Notes under the pieces: generated by a model
What the model was told of the DNA's origin: nothing
Database searches by the model: none
The model's input: only the letters and a program-made list of their open reading frames with translations
NCBI RefSeq assembly: GCF_030766935.1
Contig: NZ_JASERL010000001.1
Span: 620,001 to 684,000 of the forward strand
DNA: 64,000 bases
Direction: 5' to 3'
Source: Streptomyces sp. KL109B
GTDB taxonomy: Bacteria > Actinomycetota > Actinomycetes > Streptomycetales > Streptomycetaceae
Program-made: the position numbers and the translations under genes
Part shown: positions 25,736-36,175 of the stretch, in pieces
Numbering within the stretch: the first letter of the stretch is position 1
Layout: every line of letters begins with the position of its first letter

Positions 25736-26938
25736 ATGAAGCGACACACCATCACCCCGCGCCCCGGCTGGCAGCAGACCGTCGAGGAGCAGGGGCTCAT
25801 CTACCCGCTCACCCGCTACCCCGACGACTCGCTGCGCCCGTACTGGGACGAGAGCGCCTACTACGAGTTCTCCCTGCCCGAGGTCGAGGCGCTGGAGGAG
25901 GTCGTCGAGGAACTGCACCGCATGTGCCTCGCCGCGGCCGAGCACATCGTCCGCCACGACCGCTTCGCCGACCTCGGGATCACCGATCCACGGGTCGCCG
26001 CGGCGGTCGCGGAGGCGTGGCAGCGGCGGGCCGAACTCCCGTCCGTCTATGGCCGGTTCGACCTGCGGTACGACGGCGGGGGCGGCCCCGCGAAGCTGCT
26101 GGAGTACAACGCCGACACCCCGACCTCGCTGGTGGAGGCCGCGTCGCCGCAGTGGTTCTGGATGGAGGAGCGGTTCCCCGGCGCCGACCAGTGGAACTCG
26201 CTGCACGAGCGGCTCGTCGACGCCTGGAAGAAGCAGGCCGCGCTGCTGCCGCCCGGCAGCCCGCTCTACTTCGCGCACTCCTCGGCCGACGAGCTCGGCG
26301 AGGACCTGATGACCGTCGGCTATCTGAAGGAGACCGCCGAGCAGGCGGGCCTGGACACCGACTGGATCTCCATGGAGGAGATCGGCTGGGACAGCCTCTC
26401 CGAACGCTTCGTCGACAACCAACTCCGGTTCATCCGCAGCTGTTTCAAGCTCTACCCGTGGGAGTGGCTGACCTCCGACGCGTTCGCCCCGCACGTCCTG
26501 GCCGGCCTCGACAACGGCGGCGGCACGGGTACGACGATGTGGATCGAGCCCGCCTGGAAGATGCTGCTCAGCAACAAGGCGTTGCTGGCTGTGTTGTGGG
26601 AGCTGTATCCGGACCATCCGAACCTGCTGCCCGCCTATCTCGACGGGCCGCGTGAACTCGCGGACCCGGGCGGCCCCGGCTACGTATCGAAGCCGCTGCT
26701 CGGGCGGGAGGGGGCGGGCGTCACGATCCATGGGCCCGGCGACACCTCCCCGGGGGCGGCTGCCGCCGAAGAGCCGTGCTGCTACCAGCAGTTGGAGCCG
26801 CTTCCCGACTTCGACGGGAACCGCGTCGTCCTCGGCGCGTGGGTCGTCGAGGACGAGGCGGCCGGTCTCGGCATCCGGGAGTCGGCGGGACTGGTGACGG
26901 ACGAATACGCCCGTTTCCTGCCCCACGTCATCCTGTGA
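25736..26938 (+). CDS. Glutathionylspermidine synthase family ATP-grasp protein (YgiC-like)
   Basis: 400 residues. Matches the C-terminal synthetase-family proteins: WDESAYYEFSLPEVEALEE, the ATP-grasp-type segments GRFDLRYDGGGGPAKLLEYN and ADTPTSLVEAAS, MWIEPAWKMLLSNKALLAVL, SKPLLGREGAGV and VVLGAWVVEDEAAGLGIRES. It lacks an amidase half. Streptomyces makes neither glutathione nor trypanothione, so the true substrate is another amine/carboxylate pair. It is in an operon with the lipoprotein gene, a pairing also seen as ygiB-ygiC, suggesting a link to the envelope. Confidence 0.9.
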   Translation: MKRHTITPRPGWQQTVEEQGLIYPLTRYPDDSLRPYWDESAYYEFSLPEVEALEEVVEELHRMCLAAAEHIVRHDRFADLGITDPRVAAAVAEAWQRRAELPSVYGRFDLRYDGGGGPAKLLEYNADTPTSLVEAASPQWFWMEERFPGADQWNSLHERLVDAWKKQAALLPPGSPLYFAHSSADELGEDLMTVGYLKETAEQAGLDTDWISMEEIGWDSLSERFVDNQLRFIRSCFKLYPWEWLTSDAFAPHVLAGLDNGGGTGTTMWIEPAWKMLLSNKALLAVLWELYPDHPNLLPAYLDGPRELADPGGPGYVSKPLLGREGAGVTIHGPGDTSPGAAAAEEPCCYQQLEPLPDFDGNRVVLGAWVVEDEAAGLGIRESAGLVTDEYARFLPHVIL

Positions 26939-26969
26939 GGGCCCTGATGGAAGGACCCTGGGCCCGGTC

Positions 26970-28175
26970 CTAGGCGCCGAGGACCGAGCGGAGCTGAGCG
27001 AGGCCCCAGTCCAGGTCGTCCTTGCTGATCACCAGCGGCGGGGCGATCCGGATCGTGGAACCGTGGGTGTCCTTCACCAGGACCCCGCGGTCCATCAGCT
27101 TCTCCGAGATCTCCCGGCCCGTACCGAACGACGGGTCGATGTCGACGCCCGCCCACAGCCCGCGCCCGCGCACCTCGGTGACCTTCCCGGTCCCCGTCAA
27201 CAGGCCCAGCTCGGCGTGCAGATGCTCGCCCAGCTCCGTGGCCCGCTCCTGGAACTCGCCGGTGCGCAGCATCGCGATCACCTCCAGGGCGACCGCGCAG
27301 GCCAGCGGGTTTCCGCCGAACGTCGAGCCGTGCTCGCCCGGCCGGAACACCCCGAGCACCGCCTTGCTCGACACCACGGCCGACACCGGCACGACGCCGC
27401 CGCCGAGCGCCTTGCCCAGTACGTACATGTCCGGCACGACGCCCTCGTGCTCGCACGCGAAGGTACGGCCGGTGCGGCCGAGGCCCGACTGGATCTCGTC
27501 GGCGATGAGCAGGACGTTCCGCTCGCGGGTCAACTCCCGTGCGCCCGCGAGGTATCCGGGCGGCGGGACCAGTACCCCCGCCTCGCCCTGGATCGGTTCG
27601 AGCAGCACCGCCACCGTGTCGTCCGTGACCGCGGCGCGCAGCGCGGCCAGATCCCCGTACGGGACGATGTCGAAGCCCGGCGTGTACGGGCCGAAGTCGG
27701 CGCGGGCCTCCTCGTCGGTGGAGAAGCTGACGATCGTCGTCGTACGGCCGTGGAAGTTGTCGCTCGCGACCACGATCCTGGCGCGGCCGTCCGGCACGCC
27801 CTTGACGCGGTAGCCCCACTTGCGGGCGGTCTTCACGGCCGTCTCGACGGCCTCGGCGCCCGTGTTCATCGGCAGTACCGCCTCCATCCCGCACAGCTCG
27901 GCGAGCTGGGTGCAGAACGCGGCGAACCGGTCGTGGTGGAACGCCCGCGAGGTCAGCGTCACCCGCTCCAGCTGGGCCTTCGCGGCCTCGATGAGCCGGC
28001 GGTTGCCGTGCCCGAAGTTGAGCGCCGAGTAGCCGGCGAGCATGTCGAGGTAGCGCCGCCCCTCGACGTCCGTCATCCACGCGCCCTCTGCGGTGGCGAC
28101 GACGACGGGGAGCGGGTGGTAGTTGTGCGCGCTGTGCTCGTCGGCGAGGGCGATTGCGGTTTCGGTGGCACTCAC
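26970..28175 (-). CDS. rocD: Ornithine aminotransferase
   Basis: 401 residues from a GTG at 28175 with GGAGA upstream. PLP-dependent class III aminotransferase converting ornithine to glutamate semialdehyde. Visible: [59 protein letters not shown], the PLP lysine in [16 protein letters not shown], and [14 protein letters not shown]. The NYHPLPVV start and the length are typical of RocD. It is convergent with the YgiC-like gene and divergent from glyA, whose leader carries the riboswitch. A small hairpin (aggaccc/gggtcct-like) lies in the 31-bp gap before the convergent gene. Confidence 0.95.
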   Translation of the reverse strand: MSATETAIALADEHSAHNYHPLPVVVATAEGAWMTDVEGRRYLDMLAGYSALNFGHGNRRLIEAAKAQLERVTLTSRAFHHDRFAAFCTQLAELCGMEAVLPMNTGAEAVETAVKTARKWGYRVKGVPDGRARIVVASDNFHGRTTTIVSFSTDEEARADFGPYTPGFDIVPYGDLAALRAAVTDDTVAVLLEPIQGEAGVLVPPPGYLAGARELTRERNVLLIADEIQSGLGRTGRTFACEHEGVVPDMYVLGKALGGGVVPVSAVVSSKAVLGVFRPGEHGSTFGGNPLACAVALEVIAMLRTGEFQERATELGEHLHAELGLLTGTGKVTEVRGRGLWAGVDIDPSFGTGREISEKLMDRGVLVKDTHGSTIRIAPPLVISKDDLDWGLAQLRSVLGA

Positions 28176-28296
28176 GGGGTCTCCGTTCGTCGCGGCTCAT
28201 GACGCTCTGCGTAGGGCGGCGGGCTTGTGGCCTCTTCCTATCGTCGCTCGGGATGTGGACGTGGAAACCTCGCCGTGCGCCGCGCCCGGTACTGTG

Positions 28297-28382
28297 AGGG
28301 CAGGGCCGTGACTGGCGCGCTGGGATGGGATCGACCATCGGGGAGCGGCCCGAGCAGTGTGTGCCGTGCGCCTGGGCCGACC
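28297..28382 (+). promoter_or_regulatory. ZTP riboswitch (pfl motif) upstream of glyA
   Basis: The leader holds the conserved pieces of the pfl/ZTP motif in order: GGGCCGTGACTGGCG at about 28303, a GATGG/CCATC hairpin at about 28324-28339, GGGGAGCG at 28340, and the 3' core TGCCGTGCGCCTGGGCC at 28362-28378. ZTP riboswitches sense the purine intermediate ZMP/ZTP that accumulates when 10-formyl-THF runs short, and switch on one-carbon genes such as glyA. The motif ends 34 bases before the start codon, so control may act on translation or on a short 3' hairpin. Confidence 0.88.
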
Positions 28383-28415
28383 AACCGTGAACCGACCGTG
28401 TCCGGAGGCTGCCCC

Positions 28416-29858
28416 ATGAACGACCTCACCCCTGAATCCATCGCGTACCGCGCCGCGCTCGACGTCGTGCGCGCCGTCGAGCCGCGCGTCGCCGACGCCA
28501 TCGGCCAGGAACTCACCGACCAGCGCGAGATGCTCAAGCTGATCGCGTCCGAGAACTACGCGTCCCCGGCGACGCTGCTGACCATGGGCAACTGGTTCAG
28601 CGACAAGTACGCGGAGGGGACGGTCGGGCGCCGTTTCTACGCGGGGTGCCGCAATGTCGACACTGTTGAGTCGGTTGCCGCGGAGCACGCCCGCGAGCTG
28701 TTCGGGGCGCGGCACGCGTATGTGCAGCCGCACTCCGGGATCGACGCGAACCTCGTCGCCTTCTGGGCCGTGCTCGCCGACCGGGTCGAGGCGCCGTTCC
28801 TGGAGAAGGCGGGCGCCCGGCAGATCAACGACCTCAGCGAGGCGGACTGGGCCGAGCTGCGGAACGCCTTCGGCAACCAGCGGATGCTCGGCATGTCGCT
28901 GGACGCCGGCGGTCACCTCACGCACGGGTTCCGGCCGAACATCAGCGGCAAGATGTTCGACCAGCGGTCTTATGGGACCGACCCCGCAACCGGGCTCATC
29001 GACTACGAGGCGCTGCGGGCGCAGGCCCGTGAGTTCAAGCCGCTGATCATCGTCGCCGGGTACTCGGCGTACCCGCGGCTCGTGAACTTCCGGATCATGC
29101 GGGAGATCGCCGACGAGGTGGGCGCGACGCTCATGGTCGACATGGCGCACTTCGCGGGTCTTGTGGCGGGCAAGGTGCTGACCGGTGACTTCGATCCGGT
29201 GCCGCACGCGCAGATCGTGACGACGACGACCCATAAGTCGTTGCGGGGGCCGCGCGGCGGCATGGTGCTGTGCGACGACTCGCTCAAGGATCAGGTCGAC
29301 CGGGGCTGCCCGATGGTGCTCGGGGGGCCGTTGCCGCACGTCATGGCGGCGAAGGCGGTCGCGCTCGCGGAGGCGCGGCAGCCGGCGTTCCAGGACTACG
29401 CGGGGCGCATCGTGGACAATGCGCGGGCGTTGGCGGAGGGGTTGGTGCGGCGGGGCGCGACGCTCGTCACCGGTGGCACGGACAACCACCTCAACCTCAT
29501 CGACGTGGCCTCCTCGTACGGGCTCACCGGGCGGCAGGCGGAGGCCGCGCTGCTCGATTCCGGGGTCGTCACGAACCGGAACGCGATTCCGGCGGATCCG
29601 AACGGGGCGTGGTACACGTCCGGGATTCGGATCGGTACGCCGGCGTTGACCACGCGGGGGTTGGGTGTGGGTGAGATGGATGAGATCGCGGGGCTGATGG
29701 ACCGGGTGTTGGGGGCGGCGGAGCCGGGGGTGACGAAGTCCGGCGCCGTGTCGAAGGCGAGCCACGTCCTGGACCCGAAGATCGCGGACGAGGTCGCCCG
29801 CCGTGCGGCCGACCTCCTCGCCGGGTTCCCGCTGTACGGGCAGATCGACCTGGGCTGA
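28416..29858 (+). CDS. glyA: Serine hydroxymethyltransferase
   Basis: 480 residues from the ATG at 28416 (CCGGAGG upstream); the long 5' reading includes the riboswitch and is not coding. Interconverts serine plus THF with glycine plus methylene-THF. Motifs: [14 protein letters not shown], the [16 protein letters not shown] active-site region, the PLP lysine in [15 protein letters not shown], and [11 protein letters not shown]. It is about 50 residues longer than the usual 420-430-residue GlyA, with an insertion around [20 protein letters not shown]. The upstream ZTP riboswitch ties it to folate status. Two dispersed repeats follow it. Confidence 0.96.
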   Translation: MNDLTPESIAYRAALDVVRAVEPRVADAIGQELTDQREMLKLIASENYASPATLLTMGNWFSDKYAEGTVGRRFYAGCRNVDTVESVAAEHARELFGARHAYVQPHSGIDANLVAFWAVLADRVEAPFLEKAGARQINDLSEADWAELRNAFGNQRMLGMSLDAGGHLTHGFRPNISGKMFDQRSYGTDPATGLIDYEALRAQAREFKPLIIVAGYSAYPRLVNFRIMREIADEVGATLMVDMAHFAGLVAGKVLTGDFDPVPHAQIVTTTTHKSLRGPRGGMVLCDDSLKDQVDRGCPMVLGGPLPHVMAAKAVALAEARQPAFQDYAGRIVDNARALAEGLVRRGATLVTGGTDNHLNLIDVASSYGLTGRQAEAALLDSGVVTNRNAIPADPNGAWYTSGIRIGTPALTTRGLGVGEMDEIAGLMDRVLGAAEPGVTKSGAVSKASHVLDPKIADEVARRAADLLAGFPLYGQIDLG

Positions 29859-29911
29859 TCCCCTGCCGGGGTGGGAGGAGGAGGGTTGCGGCCCCCTTCC
29901 TCCCACGCCCC

Positions 29912-30008
29912 GGGGCTCCGCCCCGGACCCCGCGCCTCAAACGCCGGCGGGGCTGGAAAGATCGGGGCTCCGCCCCGGACCCCGCGCCTCAAACGCCGGC
30001 GGGGCTGG
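29912..30008 (+). repeat. Two dispersed Streptomyces repeats in tandem
   Basis: Copies at 29912-29957 and 29964-30008, both starting GGGGCTCCGCCCCGGACCCC and containing CCTCAAACGCCGGCGGGGCT. They lie between glyA (+) and the convergent gene at 30059. A further GCCGGGGCTTGAAAGCC fragment lies at 30025-30041. Confidence 0.88.
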
Positions 30009-30058
30009 GTTGTGGTCGTCCACCGCCGGGGCTTGAAAGCCCGCCCCCTCCGGGGGCG

Positions 30059-30709
30059 TCAGACGTCGACCAGTTGCTGGTGGGGTTCCCGGAGGGGGTG
30101 GCGGAACCGGCGGAGCCATGTCGGCGCGAGCGCCAGAGCGAAGCCCGCGCCCGCGCCGATCAGCGCCCACCGCACCTTGTGGTCCGAGCGCGGCCGGGGC
30201 CCTGGGGCGAAGAGGCCCGAGCCCGCCAGGCGGTCGAAGTCGGCGCGGGAGGCGTGGTGCCAGCGGAAGTCGTCGTCGACCGTGTCCACGGCGGGGTCCG
30301 TGCGGATCCACGGCGTGCCGTCGTCGGCGAGGAATATCTGGTCCTGGCGTTCGATCGCGGTGTCCGTGCCGGGCGCGCGGTGGGTCTGCGGCCAGCCGCC
30401 CACCCCGGTCAGCCCCCAGACGACCGTCCCGACCACCGGCGGGTACCGCCCCTCCTGCCACGCCTGAGGCACCCGCTCCGTCACCGTGTCGAAGTGGGTC
30501 GTGAAGCGTTCAAGGCGGGTGAAGTCGGGGTCGTCGGGTTCGATCGTGACCGAGCGGCCGGCGCCGGCGCCGCTGATCACCACCGCCAGGTCGGGCAGGT
30601 CCATGCCGCCGGGGTCCGTAGGGCGGGCGTGTGCCCATGGCGCACACAGCCACAGGAGCGTCACCACGGCCAGCAGCAGCCCACCCCTTCGTACGCACCA
30701 CATCGCCAT
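30059..30709 (-). CDS. Secreted, C-terminally membrane-anchored protein of unknown function
   Basis: 216 residues from the ATG at 30709 (GTG at 30715 and ATG at 30703 also in frame). A signal peptide (RRGGLLLAVVTLLWLC, ending AHA) is followed by a mature domain starting MDLPDLAVVISGAGAGRSVT with WGLTGVGGWPQTHR and FRWHHASRADFDRLAGSG. One C-terminal helix (WALIGAGAGFALALAP) is followed by Arg-rich cytoplasmic sequence, a type-I membrane layout. Not recognised as a named family. It is convergent with glyA and divergent from trpS. Confidence 0.75.
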   Translation of the reverse strand: MAMWCVRRGGLLLAVVTLLWLCAPWAHARPTDPGGMDLPDLAVVISGAGAGRSVTIEPDDPDFTRLERFTTHFDTVTERVPQAWQEGRYPPVVGTVVWGLTGVGGWPQTHRAPGTDTAIERQDQIFLADDGTPWIRTDPAVDTVDDDFRWHHASRADFDRLAGSGLFAPGPRPRSDHKVRWALIGAGAGFALALAPTWLRRFRHPLREPHQQLVDV

Positions 30710-30739
30710 CGCCACCCCCGTCGACGCGCCCCCACGTGA

Positions 30740-31885
<1,146 letters not shown>

Positions 31886-31952
31886 AGCGTCCCGTAGGTA
31901 CGCGATACGTGCGCGATGCCAACTGCCCGCCACACGACGACAGGAGTATGAC

Positions 31953-32537
31953 GTGGGGACCGTAACGATCGGTGTCTCGATCGCGGTCCCGGAGCCTCAC
32001 GGCAGCCTGCTCCAGGAGCGGCGCGCGGGCTTCGGCGACGCCGCGGCGCACGGCATTCCCACGCACATCACCCTGCTCCCGCCGACCGAGGTGGACGGCG
32101 GCGACCTCGCCGCGATCGAGGCGCACCTGGAGGAAGTCGCGTCCGGCGGGCGGCCGTTCGCGATGCGGCTGTCCGGCACCGGCACCTTCCGGCCGCTGTC
32201 ACCCGTCGTGTTCGTGCAGGTCGTCGAGGGCGCCGAGGCCTGCACCTGGCTGCAGAAGCAGGTGCGGGACGCGTCCGGGCCCGTCGCCCGCGAGCTGCAG
32301 TTCCCGTACCACCCGCACGTCACCGTCGCGCACGGCATCGACGAGGAGTCGATGGACCGCGCGTACGCGGAGCTCGCCGAGTACGAGGCGGCCTGGGCCT
32401 GCACCGGATTCGCGCTCTACGAGCAGGGGTCCGACGGGGTCTGGCGCAAGCTGCGGGACTTCGCCTTCGGCACGTCGGCGCTGCCCGCGCAGACCTCCGG
32501 CCGTACGACGCGCGGGCCCAAGCTGCCCGCCGGCTGA
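31953..32537 (+). CDS. 2'-5' RNA ligase/2H phosphoesterase family protein
   Basis: 194 residues from a GTG at 31953 with CAGGAG six bases upstream; the nearby ATG at 31949 is out of frame. The two catalytic H-x-T motifs of the 2H phosphoesterase fold are THITLL near residue 43 and PHVTVA near residue 117. The family acts on 2',3'-cyclic phosphates or related RNA ends; the cellular role is unknown. It lies 67 bases after trpS on the same strand and may be transcribed with it. Confidence 0.9.
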   Translation: MGTVTIGVSIAVPEPHGSLLQERRAGFGDAAAHGIPTHITLLPPTEVDGGDLAAIEAHLEEVASGGRPFAMRLSGTGTFRPLSPVVFVQVVEGAEACTWLQKQVRDASGPVARELQFPYHPHVTVAHGIDEESMDRAYAELAEYEAAWACTGFALYEQGSDGVWRKLRDFAFGTSALPAQTSGRTTRGPKLPAG

Positions 32538-32558
32538 CCCCTCGTACCTTCGTAGGGA

Positions 32559-33314
32559 TCAGACCGGGAGGCGGCGGAACACCGGGCGCGGCACATGCCG
32601 GAGCCCGGACATCACCAGGCGCAGCGCCCCCGGCACCCACACCGTCTCCGACCTGCGCCGCAGCCCCGTCTCGATGGCCCGCGCCACCGCCTCGGGCGTC
32701 GTCGTCAGCGGGGCCTCGGCGAGCCCGGCCGTCATCTTCGAGCGTACGAAGCCGGGGCGTACGACCATCACGTGCACGCCCGTGCCGTGCAGCGCGTCCC
32801 CGAGGCCCTGCGTGAACGTGTCGAGGCCCGCCTTGCTGGAGCCGTAGATGAAGTTGATGCGGCGGGCCCGCTCGCCCGCCACCGACGACAGCACGACGAG
32901 CGAACCGTGGCCCTGCTCCTGCAGGGCCCGCGCGCACACGAGGCTCGCGGAGACGGCGCCCGTGTAGTTGGTCTGGGCGACGCGCACCGCGGCCATCGGG
33001 TCGTCCTCGTCGCGGGCCTGGTCGCCGAGGATGCCGAACGCGAGCAGCACCATGTCGATGTCGCCGTCGGTGAACAGCTTGCCGAGCGTCTCCTCGTGGG
33101 AGGCGGAGTCCAGGGCGTCGAAGGCGACGGTGCGGGTGTCGGCGCCGAGCGCGCGCAACTGCGCCGCCGCCGCTTCGAGGGCGGGGGAGGGGCGGCCCGC
33201 GAGCCACACCGTGCGGGTGCGGCGCGCGACGAGCCTGCGGGCCGTCGCGAGCGCGATCTCGGAGGTGCCGCCGAGGACGAGCAGGGACTGGGGGATGCCG
33301 AAGGCGTCTTTCAA
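32559..33314 (-). CDS. Short-chain dehydrogenase, DprE2-like
   Basis: 251 residues from a TTG at 33314, chosen because GGAG sits six bases upstream and no ATG/GTG fits. Short-chain dehydrogenase with the cofactor motif LLVLGGTSEIALATA, LLAFGILGDQ, and the Ser-Tyr-Lys triad (VVLSSVAGE, FIYGSSKAG). The GGTSEI variant and length match DprE2, the 2-reductase acting on decaprenylphosphoryl-2-keto-ribose. A DprE1 partner is not in the window, and Streptomyces lacks arabinogalactan, so the substrate may be another polyprenyl sugar. Convergent with the 2H gene. Confidence 0.85.
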   Translation of the reverse strand: MKDAFGIPQSLLVLGGTSEIALATARRLVARRTRTVWLAGRPSPALEAAAAQLRALGADTRTVAFDALDSASHEETLGKLFTDGDIDMVLLAFGILGDQARDEDDPMAAVRVAQTNYTGAVSASLVCARALQEQGHGSLVVLSSVAGERARRINFIYGSSKAGLDTFTQGLGDALHGTGVHVMVVRPGFVRSKMTAGLAEAPLTTTPEAVARAIETGLRRRSETVWVPGALRLVMSGLRHVPRPVFRRLPV

Positions 33315-33341
33315 CGAGGGCTCCAGGAGAGGAAGTTGAGG

Positions 33342-33386
33342 GTCACGGATCCAGGCGTCACGGATCCGGGCGTCACGGATCCAGTG
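33342..33386. repeat. 15-bp tandem repeat upstream of the DprE2-like gene
   Basis: Three near-identical copies of GTCACGGATCCRGGC at 33342, 33357 and 33372. They lie in the leader or just upstream of the TTG start and keep the frame open, which makes the start uncertain. Confidence 0.85.
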
Positions 33387-33600
33387 GCGGTGTCCGCGAA
33401 GTGGTCGGCAACCATGGCCGCGACCGTATCGCCCGAAGGTGCGAAGTTTGTCGTAAACCTAGTGAATCCTCACTGAGATGGGTGATCCGATACCCAACGT
33501 GCGGAATTGGCGTGCGGCGCCGCGTCCGGGGAACCCGAACCCTTGTCCTACGCGCGCGTCGTCTCCGCCCTGAACCGGTCGACGAAGGCAGGCTGGGATC

Positions 33601-34500
33601 ATGGACTGGCTGAAGAAACTCCCCGTCGTCGGGCCGCTGTTCGCCCGCCTGATGCGGACCCACGCCTGGCATGCGTACGAACGCCTTGACGAGGTCCGCT
33701 GGTCGCAGCTCGCGGCGGCGATGACGTTCATCAGCTTCCTCGCACTGTTTCCGCTGCTCACCGTGGCCGCGGCGGTCGCCGCCGGCACGATGGGGCCGGA
33801 GCAGCAGAAGAAGCTGGAGGACACGCTCAGTGATCAAGTGCCCGGGATCTCCGGCCAGTTGGACATCGGGGCGCTGGTCGACAACGCGGGCACGATCGGG
33901 CTCGTCGCCGGAGCGCTGCTGCTGTTCACGGGCATCGGGTGGGTCGGCTCGATAAGGCAGTGCCTGCGCGACGTGTGGGAGCTGCCCGACCCCGACGAGA
34001 ACGCGATCCTGCGCAAGGGCAAGGACGCCGGGATTCTCGTCGGGCTCGGCCTCGCGGGCATCGTGTCGATCGCCGCGTCCACCCTCGCGTCCACCGCGGT
34101 CGACTGGACGGCCGACCAGGTCGGCATCGACAAGGCGGGCCCCGGCGGGATACTGCTCCAGCTCGCCGCCTTCGCGATCGCGGTCCTCGCGAGCTTCCTG
34201 ATCCTGCTCTACGTCCTGGCCCTGCTGCCCGGAGTGCAGCCGGGGCGCCGCGACCTGATCGTCGCCGCGCTGATCGGGGCGGCGGGCTTCGAGCTGCTGA
34301 AGGTGCTGCTCAGCGGCTATATGAAGGACGTCGCGGCGAAGAGCATGTACGGGGCGTTCGGCACGCCCGTGGCGCTGCTGATCTGGATCAACTTCACCGC
34401 GAAACTGCTGCTGTTCTGCGCGGCGTGGACCGCGACGGGCCGCGTGGGGCTGCGCCGCGCGGAGGAGGAGGCGCAGAAGCAGGAGGCGGGCGGCGGGTAA
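33601..34500 (+). CDS. YihY/virulence factor BrkB family membrane protein
   Basis: 299 residues, ATG at 33601. About six hydrophobic helices with family features: QLAAAMTFISFLALFPLLTV, GALLLFTGIGWVGSIRQCLR, VWELPDPDENAI, LLPGVQPGRRD and MYGAFGTPVALLIWINF. YihY proteins are inner-membrane proteins of unproven function; some were once linked to RNase BN or to envelope stress. The cytoplasmic C-terminus is charged. It ends right before an inverted dispersed repeat separating it from the convergent carboxypeptidase gene. Confidence 0.93.
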   Translation: MDWLKKLPVVGPLFARLMRTHAWHAYERLDEVRWSQLAAAMTFISFLALFPLLTVAAAVAAGTMGPEQQKKLEDTLSDQVPGISGQLDIGALVDNAGTIGLVAGALLLFTGIGWVGSIRQCLRDVWELPDPDENAILRKGKDAGILVGLGLAGIVSIAASTLASTAVDWTADQVGIDKAGPGGILLQLAAFAIAVLASFLILLYVLALLPGVQPGRRDLIVAALIGAAGFELLKVLLSGYMKDVAAKSMYGAFGTPVALLIWINFTAKLLLFCAAWTATGRVGLRRAEEEAQKQEAGGG

Positions 34501-34547
34501 TCCAGCCTCGCCGGCGTTTGAGGCGCGGGGTCCGGGGCGGAGCCCCG
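34501..34547 (-). repeat. Dispersed Streptomyces repeat, inverted copy between convergent genes
   Basis: Reads on the minus strand as GGGGCTCCGCCCCGGACCCC through CGCCGGCGAGGCTGGA. It begins at the YihY stop codon and ends 8 bases before the carboxypeptidase stop, so it may double as a terminator. Confidence 0.88.
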
Positions 34548-34554
34548 GGAGCGG

Positions 34555-35784
34555 TCACCGCTTGTCGATCCGCAGCGGCCACTTCTTGCGCACCACGAAC
34601 ACCGCCCCCGCCAGGACCACCAGCACCCCGCCCATGATCGCGAGCGCGATCCCGACGCCGCTGGAACCGCCGGAGCCGCCGCCGCTGACCGAGGCGTGCC
34701 CGGCGCCCTTGGCGGGGCCCGCCGAGCCCGCGGACGGGGACACCCGGCCCGCGGGCGTCCTGCTCTTCGGCTTGACGAGATGGCCGACCGGGGCCACCTT
34801 GCCGTCGGCCTGGAACCCCCAGTCGAAGAGCCGCGCGGTCTCCTTGTAGACCGCGTTGCTCTCCGTCGACTTGGGGTTCATGACGGTCACGAGCAGCACC
34901 CGGTTGCCGCGCTCGGCGACCCCCGTGAACGTGGCCCCCGCGTTCGTCGTGTTGCCGTTCTTCACGCCCGCGATGCCCTTGTACGCGGGGAGCGCGCCCG
35001 GGACGCCGGTGAGCAGCCGGTTGGTGTTCTGGATCTCGAAGCGCTTGCTGGTCTTCCCCTTCTTCTGCTTGTCGGGGAGCTTGGCGGTGGTCGTGGCGGC
35101 GTACTCCCGGAAGTCCGCCTTCTGCAGCCCGGAGCGGGCGAACAGCGTCAGGTCGTACGCCGACGAGTGCTGCCCCGGCATGTCGTAGCCGTCGGGGCTG
35201 ACCACATGCGTGTCGCCCGCCTGGAGTTCTTCGGCGTGTGCCTGCATGTCCTCGACGGTCCGCGGAACGCCCTGGTTCATGGCGGACAGCACATGCACCG
35301 CGTCGTTGCCGGACCTCAGGAAGACGCCGAGCCACAGGTCGTGCACGGAGTACGTGTAGCCCTCCTTGATCCCGGCGAGGCTGGAGCCCGCGCCCATCCC
35401 CGCGAGATCCGAAGGCGCCACCTTGTGCGTCGTCGTCTTCGGGAACTTCGGTAGCACGGTGTCCGCGAACAGCATCTTCAGCGTGGAGGCCGGCGGCAGC
35501 TCCCAGTGCGGGTTGTGCGCGGCGAGCACCTCGCCCGACTCGGCGTCCGCGACCAGCCACGACTTCGCCGTCAGATCCTTCGGCAGGACGGGCGCGTCCC
35601 CCTGGAGGTTGACCTGCGTCCCCGGCTTGCCGAGCTGCGCGCCACCGACTTGGGACATCGAAGCGGGTGGTTTGTCCCACTTCTCCTTCGTATCGGACCT
35701 GTCCGCCGCGGCCGCCGGAAACGCGGCGCCGAGCGCGAGAGCGGACACCGCGCAGAGCACCGCGGCCTTCTTGACGTGCGACAT
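34555..35784 (-). CDS. D-alanyl-D-alanine carboxypeptidase (first paralogue)
   Basis: 409 residues from the ATG at 35784; an in-frame GTG at 35811 is possible. A low-molecular-weight PBP that trims the terminal D-Ala of peptidoglycan outside the cell. A Sec signal peptide (AAVLCAVSALALGAAFPAAA) comes first. Active-site motifs: PPASTLKM (SxxK), LRSGNDAV (SxN) and GVKNGNTTNAG in place of KTG. A Ser/Gly-rich linker leads to a C-terminal membrane helix (LAIMGGVLVVLAGAVFVV) and a positive tail. Closely related to the gene at 37444, with which it brackets two other genes. Confidence 0.94.
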   Translation of the reverse strand: MSHVKKAAVLCAVSALALGAAFPAAAADRSDTKEKWDKPPASMSQVGGAQLGKPGTQVNLQGDAPVLPKDLTAKSWLVADAESGEVLAAHNPHWELPPASTLKMLFADTVLPKFPKTTTHKVAPSDLAGMGAGSSLAGIKEGYTYSVHDLWLGVFLRSGNDAVHVLSAMNQGVPRTVEDMQAHAEELQAGDTHVVSPDGYDMPGQHSSAYDLTLFARSGLQKADFREYAATTTAKLPDKQKKGKTSKRFEIQNTNRLLTGVPGALPAYKGIAGVKNGNTTNAGATFTGVAERGNRVLLVTVMNPKSTESNAVYKETARLFDWGFQADGKVAPVGHLVKPKSRTPAGRVSPSAGSAGPAKGAGHASVSGGGSGGSSGVGIALAIMGGVLVVLAGAVFVVRKKWPLRIDKR

Positions 35785-35920
35785 CGGTCGCGCAGCGTGG
35801 GAGTCGGACACGCTGGTGAACGTACCTGTACCCGCCCCATAAGTCTCCACCGCTGCGTCCTGTGTCCGCCCCGACCCACCCCGGCGGCGGTGCGCGAAGC
35901 CGCGCGGAGATACTGAGGAC

Positions 35921-36163
35921 ATGAAGCTCAGCCGCCCCGTGTCCTGGTTCCTGCTCGCCTTCGGGGTGTGGAGCTGGATCATTTGGATCACTTTCGTCAA
36001 AAACCTCGTCAAGGACGGCAGCGGCCTCGCCTTCGACGACGCCGGGGACCCGACCGCGTACTTCTGGGTGCATCTGACGCTCGCCGTCGTCTCCTTCGTA
36101 TTGGGGACGATCGTTGGGGGCATTGGGTTGCGTTCGGTGCGCGCACTGCGTCGGACCTCATAG
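35921..36163 (+). CDS. Small two-helix membrane protein
   Basis: 80 residues: MKLSRPVSWFLLAFGVWSWI starts the first helix, then a soluble loop KDGSGLAFDDAGDPTAYFW, then VHLTLAVVSFVLGTIVGGIG and a basic tail RSVRALRR. Homologues of this small protein are found at the same place in Streptomyces; no function is known. The metallophosphoesterase starts 13 bases later on the same strand, so the two are probably an operon. Confidence 0.85.
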   Translation: MKLSRPVSWFLLAFGVWSWIIWITFVKNLVKDGSGLAFDDAGDPTAYFWVHLTLAVVSFVLGTIVGGIGLRSVRALRRTS

Positions 36164-36175
36164 GCGACCGGGCAG

